From positions 1 through 11,125 of the forward strand of contig JAHJSF010000090.1 of NCBI GenBank assembly GCA_018830405.1: a stretch of DNA of 11,125 bases, written 5' to 3'. Source of the stretch: Nitrospinota bacterium. Lineage in GTDB: Bacteria > Nitrospinota > Nitrospinia > UBA9942 > JAHJSF01. Below the pieces are notes generated by a model. It did not search any database. It was given only the letters and a program-made list of their open reading frames with translations, and was not told the origin of the DNA. The translations under genes were made by a program, and so were the position numbers. Positions 7,072-11,125 of the stretch are shown in pieces; position 1 is the stretch's first letter; each line of letters begins with the position of its first letter.

Positions 7072-8799
7072 TTACTCCGCCTGGTATTTGGCCAGTTTCC
7101 CCGTATAATAGGCGCTTGTCGGATTTATCTCAATTGCCTTTTTGATAATATCTATGGCCACCTCTTTTTCCCCGTTCTTATAACGTAGATCAGCCAAGGT
7201 ATCTAAATATTTATCAGATTTAAGGTTAATCGCAACCGCCTTTTCAGCCAACTTTATAGCCTCTTCGGTGTTGATTCCTTTAGCATAGTAAAGCCAGGCC
7301 AAACGGTTCAAGACGGGGGCAGCCACGGGGTGAAGTTGGAGCAGTTTCTCCGCTTCAGTTATCGCCTCGTCTATCCGCCACATCTTAGCGTATAGCATTA
7401 TTTGGCCATATTTAGCCCTTAAATTTTCGCTGTCATTGCTTAGGACCGCCGAAAATGACTGCTGAGCATTGGGGAACATCTTGCTCTCAATATAACCAAA
7501 CCCTTTATCATTCTCCGCCTCTATGTGACCCGGCAGCAGTTTGACTAAAGCGGAGAACTCCGCCGCTGCAGACTGTTCACGACCATTAACAAACAAGAGG
7601 TTAGCATAGGCGAGGCGAATAGAGGGATTCCCGGAATCAAGTTTAATAATCCTGGCATAAGACTCAAGCGCCTTATCGTTCCAACCTTTGGCTAACTCTA
7701 TTCTGAGCATATCAGTCACAATCTCTTCGTTTTTAGGAAGAAGTTTTATGAGTTTGACATATTCCAGATATAAATCGTCTTCATTCCCCATTTTTTTGTA
7801 TAATCCGACCAGTTCAAAATGAGACTTGATATTATCAGGGTTGTCCGAAATATATATTTTAAGTTGTTCAACTGCCTCTTCCGGCATATCACGCCTTATC
7901 AAGAACCGGATAAATTCCTCCCTATAGGCGCCATTAAGATTAACGACCTTCTTATATTCGGATAAGGCCTCTCTATCCTTGTTGAGTCCATCAAAAGATT
8001 GGGCCAGGGTTAGGTGAAGATTATAATCATTAAAGTTCATAAAAGAGGCCCTTCTGAACTTGGCCAAGGCCTCCTTCTCCTGACCGGCATTATAAAAAGA
8101 CAGCCCCTGCTCAACAAGCTCTTTAGGGGCATAGAATCCTAATATATGGCCAAAGCGGCCAAGATCAACTTTGGCAAACAAGAGCCACAAAAATAATATA
8201 GACAAAAGAGCTATTGCGGCAATCATAGGTACCGGCCTTTTCGCCACTTTTTTAGGTACCTCTAAATTTTCAGAAGGAATAACCTCTTCCGAATAGTCAA
8301 TTCGCTCATCAATAATAACCGGGAGAGAATCGGGCGAGGCCACCACCCCGACCATCTTGCAGTTTCCATCAAAACATGCCCCTGAATAAACCTGTAAATC
8401 TGGTGTCTCTATATTTCCCTTTAATTTGCTTTTGGGGTATATAGACACACTTTTGGCAGCCTGAATATCTCCGACAATCTTACCTGAACTGACAATGTAA
8501 CCCGCCTTTATCTTGGCATTTATAACGCCGTCGTCACCAATAACCAATGTGCCATCACTTCTTATTTCTCCCTCAAACTTGCCGTCAAACCTGACGGTTC
8601 CCCGAAAATCAAGGGTTCCCTTCATACTGATACCAGTGTCAAAGAAGGAATTGAAAGATGCATCATTATTGGTTTCTCTGTCTCTCTCAAAAAAGCCTTT
8701 AGTAACCTTGGTTAGCTTCTCCTTAGTTTTCCCTCCTCCAAAGGGGGAGGTTAAAGATAACTTATTGTTTGCTTCTCTGTTTCTGTTAAAAACCGCCAT
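7072..8799 (-). CDS. Bactofilin-domain protein with one transmembrane helix and C-terminal TPR array
   Basis: 575 residues with three parts. Residues about 53-155 form a bactofilin (CcmA-like) beta-helix: FFDTGISMKGTLDFRGTVRF, FEGEIRSDGTLVIGDDGVI, AGYIVSSGKIVGDI, YPKSKLKGNIETPDLQVYSG. A linker ends in the basic KKVAKRP, then one hydrophobic helix (about 191-209, PMIAAIALLSILFLWLLFA). Residues about 222-575 are tandem 34-residue-like TPR helices, e.g. EQGLSFYNAGQEKEALAKFR, EAITEAEKLLQLHP and KEVAIDIIKKAIEINP. Bactofilins polymerise into cytoplasmic filaments that position cell-wall or surface machinery. By the positive-inside rule the bactofilin is cytosolic and the TPRs extracytoplasmic, so the protein may tie a filament to envelope proteins (inference). 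Residues 4-16 and 37-49 are a duplicated motif flanking SPFGGGK. The start ATG has only a weak CGGGG upstream. It is convergent with ubiD and divergent from oleC. Confidence 0.85.
   Translation of the reverse strand: MAVFNRNREANNKLSLTSPFGGGKTKEKLTKVTKGFFERDRETNNDASFNSFFDTGISMKGTLDFRGTVRFDGKFEGEIRSDGTLVIGDDGVINAKIKAGYIVSSGKIVGDIQAAKSVSIYPKSKLKGNIETPDLQVYSGACFDGNCKMVGVVASPDSLPVIIDERIDYSEEVIPSENLEVPKKVAKRPVPMIAAIALLSILFLWLLFAKVDLGRFGHILGFYAPKELVEQGLSFYNAGQEKEALAKFRRASFMNFNDYNLHLTLAQSFDGLNKDREALSEYKKVVNLNGAYREEFIRFLIRRDMPEEAVEQLKIYISDNPDNIKSHFELVGLYKKMGNEDDLYLEYVKLIKLLPKNEEIVTDMLRIELAKGWNDKALESYARIIKLDSGNPSIRLAYANLLFVNGREQSAAAEFSALVKLLPGHIEAENDKGFGYIESKMFPNAQQSFSAVLSNDSENLRAKYGQIMLYAKMWRIDEAITEAEKLLQLHPVAAPVLNRLAWLYYAKGINTEEAIKLAEKAVAINLKSDKYLDTLADLRYKNGEKEVAIDIIKKAIEINPTSAYYTGKLAKYQAE
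8731..8750. repeat. CCTCC...GGAGG palindromic insert inside the bactofilin coding region
   Basis: The arms CCTCC (8732-8736) and GGAGG (8746-8750) flank TCCAAAGGG. On the coding strand it reads AACCTCCCCCTTTGGAGGAGGG and is translated within SLTSPFGGGKTK. The C-tract, central CTTT/AAAG and flanking AACC resemble the CCCCCTT palindromes in the intergenic regions, so it may be a family member captured in frame. It falls exactly between the two copies of a short protein duplication. Confidence 0.45.
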
Positions 8800-8868
8800 A
8801 ATAGCCCCGATTATTGTAATAAAAAATGGATACCCTTCTCGTATAGCAACCCAAACTACTGATTTCCT

Positions 8869-8896
8869 ATTCTATCAATTGGGCCAATATTAGCAA
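8869..8896 (-). promoter_or_regulatory. Candidate promoter of the bactofilin-TPR gene
   Basis: On the minus strand TTGCTA (8891-8896) and TAGAAT (8869-8874, five of six consensus bases) are spaced by 16 nt, about 70 nt upstream of the bactofilin ATG. An odd palindrome ATTGG-G-CCAAT (8878-8888) sits in the spacer and could bind a regulator. Suggested by consensus only. Confidence 0.3.
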
Positions 8897-8918
8897 CTTT
8901 AAACTTCAAGCGTAAAAT
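8890..8918 (+). promoter_or_regulatory. Candidate promoter of the oleCD operon
   Basis: TTAGCA (8890-8895) and TAAAAT (8913-8918, five of six consensus bases) are spaced by 17 nt. The -35 overlaps the -35 of the divergent bactofilin promoter candidate. A perfect TATAAT at 8934-8939 is an alternative -10 but has no recognisable -35 at normal distance. Either would give a leader of roughly 90-115 nt before oleC. Confidence 0.3.
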
Positions 8919-9038
8919 TAGGCCTTGTTGGGGTATAATGAGAAAAATTAAATTATTCTTTCTCCCATTTTATTTTAAATTTATAGCTTGGGGAAAGGGA
9001 CATAAGAGAAGAAACAACCCCTCTAAAAGAGAGAAGAT

Positions 9039-10691
9039 ATGGCAAGCGTAGCAAACATTTCCCTGTATCTCCCAATAATGGCCCAAAAGATGCCCAATCG
9101 GATGGCCATTACCGCCCCCCCCTACAGGGGAGGAGACTCTATAACCTTCGGAGAATTGGAGAGAGAGAGCAGCGTAATCGCCATGGGGCTTGAAGAGATT
9201 GGGATTAAGAGGAAAACACGTACCTTGCTTATGGCTCAACCGAGCCTGGATTTCTACCTCATTACCTTTGCCCTGATGAAGATTGGGGCAATTCTTATAA
9301 TGATCGATCCGGGGATTGGCCTAAAAAATCTCGGAACCTGCCTAGCCGAGACGGAACCGGAGGCCTTTATCGGCATACCAAAGGCGCATATTGCCCGTCT
9401 CCTATTCGGCTGGGGGAAAGGAACCCTAAAGATAATCGTTAACAGTGGCAGCATGTTTTTCCCGATTGGGTTGCCAATATCAAAGGTTAAACAGATCGGG
9501 AGAGAAAGGGATATCTCAAGCTTCAGGCCTGCCGACAGCAAGCCTGAAGATGAGGCAGCCATTCTATTTACAAGCGGCAGCACCGGTGTTCCTAAGGGGG
9601 TTGTCTACACCCATGATATATTCGCCAATCAGGTGGAGATGCTCAGAGAGATGTATGGAATAGAAGAAGGGGACATTGATCTGCCCACCTTCCCCCTCTT
9701 CGGTCTCTTTGCCCCCCCTCTGGGGATGAGCGTGGTTATACCTGATATGGATGCCACCCGTCCGGCCTCTGTTAACCCGGCCAAGATTGTTGGAGCCATT
9801 AAAAAATTTAAGATAACAAATATGTTCGGCTCCCCGGCCCTCTTAAACAGGGTCGGGCGTTACACGCACAAAAATAATATAAAACTACCAACCCTCAAAA
9901 GGGTTATATCGGCCGGGGCTCCTGCCTCACCTCAAATTCTGGAAAGATTTTCAGCCGCCCTCAACCCAAACACCGAGATATATACCCCTTACGGGGCAAC
10001 AGAATCTCTCCCAGTATCTTCAATAGGAAGCCGAGAAATACTTGAGGAGACAAAATATAAAACTGAACAGGGATGGGGGGTATGTGTCGGAAAACCGGTA
10101 GATGGGGTAGAAGTCTCCATCATTGCCATAGGCAATACCCCTATAGAGAGATGGTCGGATAAGCTTCTCCTTAAGAATGGAGAGGTAGGGGAGATAGTGG
10201 TCAAAAGCCCTGTGGTTACCAAAAGCTATTACAACCGCCCCAAATCAACCCGTTTGGCCAAGATATATTCGGAGGATGGGAAAGATGTCTATCACCGTAT
10301 GGGAGACCTCGGCTATCTCGATTCAAGAGGGAGACTCTGGTTTTGCGGGAGAAAGGCGCATAGGGTAATAACCGATACAGATGTTCTATTCTCTGTTCCC
10401 TGCGAAGGGGTCTTCAATGCCCATCCTGATGTTTACCGCTCTGCCCTGGTCGGTGTAAAGATGGGGGGGAAGAATAGGCCGGTAATATGTATAGAGCTTG
10501 AAGAAAACGCCCTTAGCAGAGACAGGGGAGAGATTAGATCGGAATTGATCCGGCTTGGCCAGAAATTTCCTCATACCAAAGATATAGAACACTTTCTCTT
10601 CAAAAATAAATTCCCGGTCGATATCCGCCATAACGCCAAGATATTCAGGGAAAGATTGGCCGAGTGGGCGGCAGAGGAGTTCGAAAGATGA
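9039..10691 (+). CDS. oleC: OleC-type beta-lactone synthetase (AMP-binding superfamily)
   Basis: A 550-residue ANL-superfamily enzyme. In the Ole pathway OleC uses ATP to convert a 2-alkyl-3-hydroxyalkanoic acid to a cis-beta-lactone, which OleB decarboxylates to a long-chain internal olefin. Visible adenylation motifs: LFTSGSTGVPKG (176-187), YGATESLPVSSI (318-329), the ribose-binding Asp423 in HRMGDLGYLD, CGRKAHRV (436-443), and the A10-type Lys534 in RHNAKIFRE. YGATE-LPVSSI, CGRKAHRV and the EGVFNAHPDVYRSALVGV segment are the features by which I recognise OleC rather than a generic acyl-CoA ligase. A purine-rich AGAGAGAAG precedes the ATG. The stop overlaps the oleD start as ATGA, and the oleD neighbour strongly supports the call. 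Alternative: a fatty-acyl-AMP/CoA ligase of a related beta-lactone pathway. Confidence 0.88.
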   Translation: MASVANISLYLPIMAQKMPNRMAITAPPYRGGDSITFGELERESSVIAMGLEEIGIKRKTRTLLMAQPSLDFYLITFALMKIGAILIMIDPGIGLKNLGTCLAETEPEAFIGIPKAHIARLLFGWGKGTLKIIVNSGSMFFPIGLPISKVKQIGRERDISSFRPADSKPEDEAAILFTSGSTGVPKGVVYTHDIFANQVEMLREMYGIEEGDIDLPTFPLFGLFAPPLGMSVVIPDMDATRPASVNPAKIVGAIKKFKITNMFGSPALLNRVGRYTHKNNIKLPTLKRVISAGAPASPQILERFSAALNPNTEIYTPYGATESLPVSSIGSREILEETKYKTEQGWGVCVGKPVDGVEVSIIAIGNTPIERWSDKLLLKNGEVGEIVVKSPVVTKSYYNRPKSTRLAKIYSEDGKDVYHRMGDLGYLDSRGRLWFCGRKAHRVITDTDVLFSVPCEGVFNAHPDVYRSALVGVKMGGKNRPVICIELEENALSRDRGEIRSELIRLGQKFPHTKDIEHFLFKNKFPVDIRHNAKIFRERLAEWAAEEFER

Positions 10692-11125
10692 AAGCGCTTG
10701 TCACCGGCGGAGGGGGATTCCTGGGAGGGGCTATAGTGAAACTACTCCTCAAGAACGGAGAAAAGGTGGTAACCCTCTCCCGCCGCAAATATCCGGCCCT
10801 TGATGCCTTAGGGGTAACGCAGTATACAGCCGACCTTACAAATCTGGAGGTAATCAGAGAGGCCTCTAAGGGGTGTGACATCATCTTTCACGTAGCAGCC
10901 AAGGCGGGAATATCATTAGACTATAAAGCCTACTACCGAGCCAATGTAGAGGGAACCAAAAATATTATAGAGGCCTGCCGCACCAATGGGATAAGAAGAC
11001 TGGTATACACCAGCAGCCCCAGCGTCACCTTCTCCGGGGAGGAACAGAATTATGTAGATGAAAGTGAACCATACCCTGAGACCTACCTTTCCCCCTATTC
11101 TGAGACGAAGGCGATCGCCGAGAAA
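10688..11125 (+). CDS. oleD: OleD-type NAD(P)-dependent 2-alkyl-3-ketoalkanoate reductase, N-terminal part (cut by window edge)
   Basis: The first 146 codons of an extended short-chain dehydrogenase (NAD-dependent epimerase fold). In the Ole pathway OleD reduces the 2-alkyl-3-ketoacid made by OleA to the 3-hydroxyacid used by OleC. It begins MKALVTGGGGFLGGAIVKLL with the GxxGxxG cofactor loop (7-13), followed by RRKYPALDALGV (32-43), ADLTN, HVAAKAGIS, YYRANVEGTKNIIEACR, YTSSPSVTFSG with the catalytic Ser region, and near the edge YSETKAIAEK, the catalytic YxxxK. RYPALDALGV and HVAAKAG are typical of OleD/3-beta-HSD-like family members. GAGGAG lies 8 nt before the ATG, which overlaps the oleC stop (ATGA), so the two are translationally coupled. 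The C-terminal half, and possibly further ole genes, lie to the right. Confidence 0.87.
   Translation, partial: MKALVTGGGGFLGGAIVKLLLKNGEKVVTLSRRKYPALDALGVTQYTADLTNLEVIREASKGCDIIFHVAAKAGISLDYKAYYRANVEGTKNIIEACRTNGIRRLVYTSSPSVTFSGEEQNYVDESEPYPETYLSPYSETKAIAEK

Noticed and set aside
8513-8893. Plus-strand open frame of 126 codons opposite the bactofilin N-terminus
   Set aside because: It is antisense to the bactofilin domain, has no homology by eye, and runs into the divergent promoter region.

Overview
This is a bacterial chromosomal window, not phage or plasmid: it holds housekeeping metabolism, a bactofilin gene and a hydrocarbon-lipid operon separated by repeat-rich gaps. Base composition looks moderate in GC. 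A UbiD decarboxylase of the long (about 600 aa) type, a bactofilin fused to TPRs, OleC/OleD, and palindromic intergenic repeats together fit a Gram-negative environmental lineage such as a Deltaproteobacteria- or Nitrospirota-like group. This placement is an inference; no rRNA or other phylogenetic marker is present.

Layout from left to right. (1) 1-289, minus: the first 96 codons of a type I restriction-modification methyltransferase (hsdM); the rest lies beyond the left edge. (2) 290-621: no gene, but a mosaic of small palindromic repeats. (3) 622-4963, minus: a tightly coupled operon gnd-zwf-tkt (6-phosphogluconate dehydrogenase, glucose-6-phosphate dehydrogenase, transketolase), with junctions overlapping by 1 nt (TAATG) and 4 nt (ATGA). 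(4) 4964-5240: a divergent intergenic region with a candidate operon promoter and a 126-bp MITE-like element, inside which a second C/G-rich palindrome is nested. (5) 5241-7058, plus: a UbiD-family prenylated-FMN decarboxylase, probably serving quinone biosynthesis. (6) 7072-8799, minus, convergent with ubiD across a 13-bp gap: a bactofilin domain, one transmembrane helix and a long TPR array in one protein. Its N-terminus carries an internal duplication around a palindromic insert. (7) 8800-9038: a divergent promoter region. (8) 9039-11125, plus: oleC and the start of oleD, overlapping by 4 nt, from the Ole long-chain olefin (beta-lactone) pathway.

Functional reading. gnd and zwf supply reduced nicotinamide cofactor (probably NADPH) and ribulose-5-phosphate, and Tkt links this to the non-oxidative pentose shunt; no pgl or tal is visible. 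OleD reduces the 2-alkyl-3-ketoacid made by OleA, and OleC then closes the beta-lactone that OleB decarboxylates to an olefin; oleA and oleB are not in the window. Nothing here is clearly a wholly new system. The most unusual items are the bactofilin-TM-TPR fusion with its duplicated, repeat-invaded N-terminus, and the nested mobile repeat that forms the leader of ubiD.
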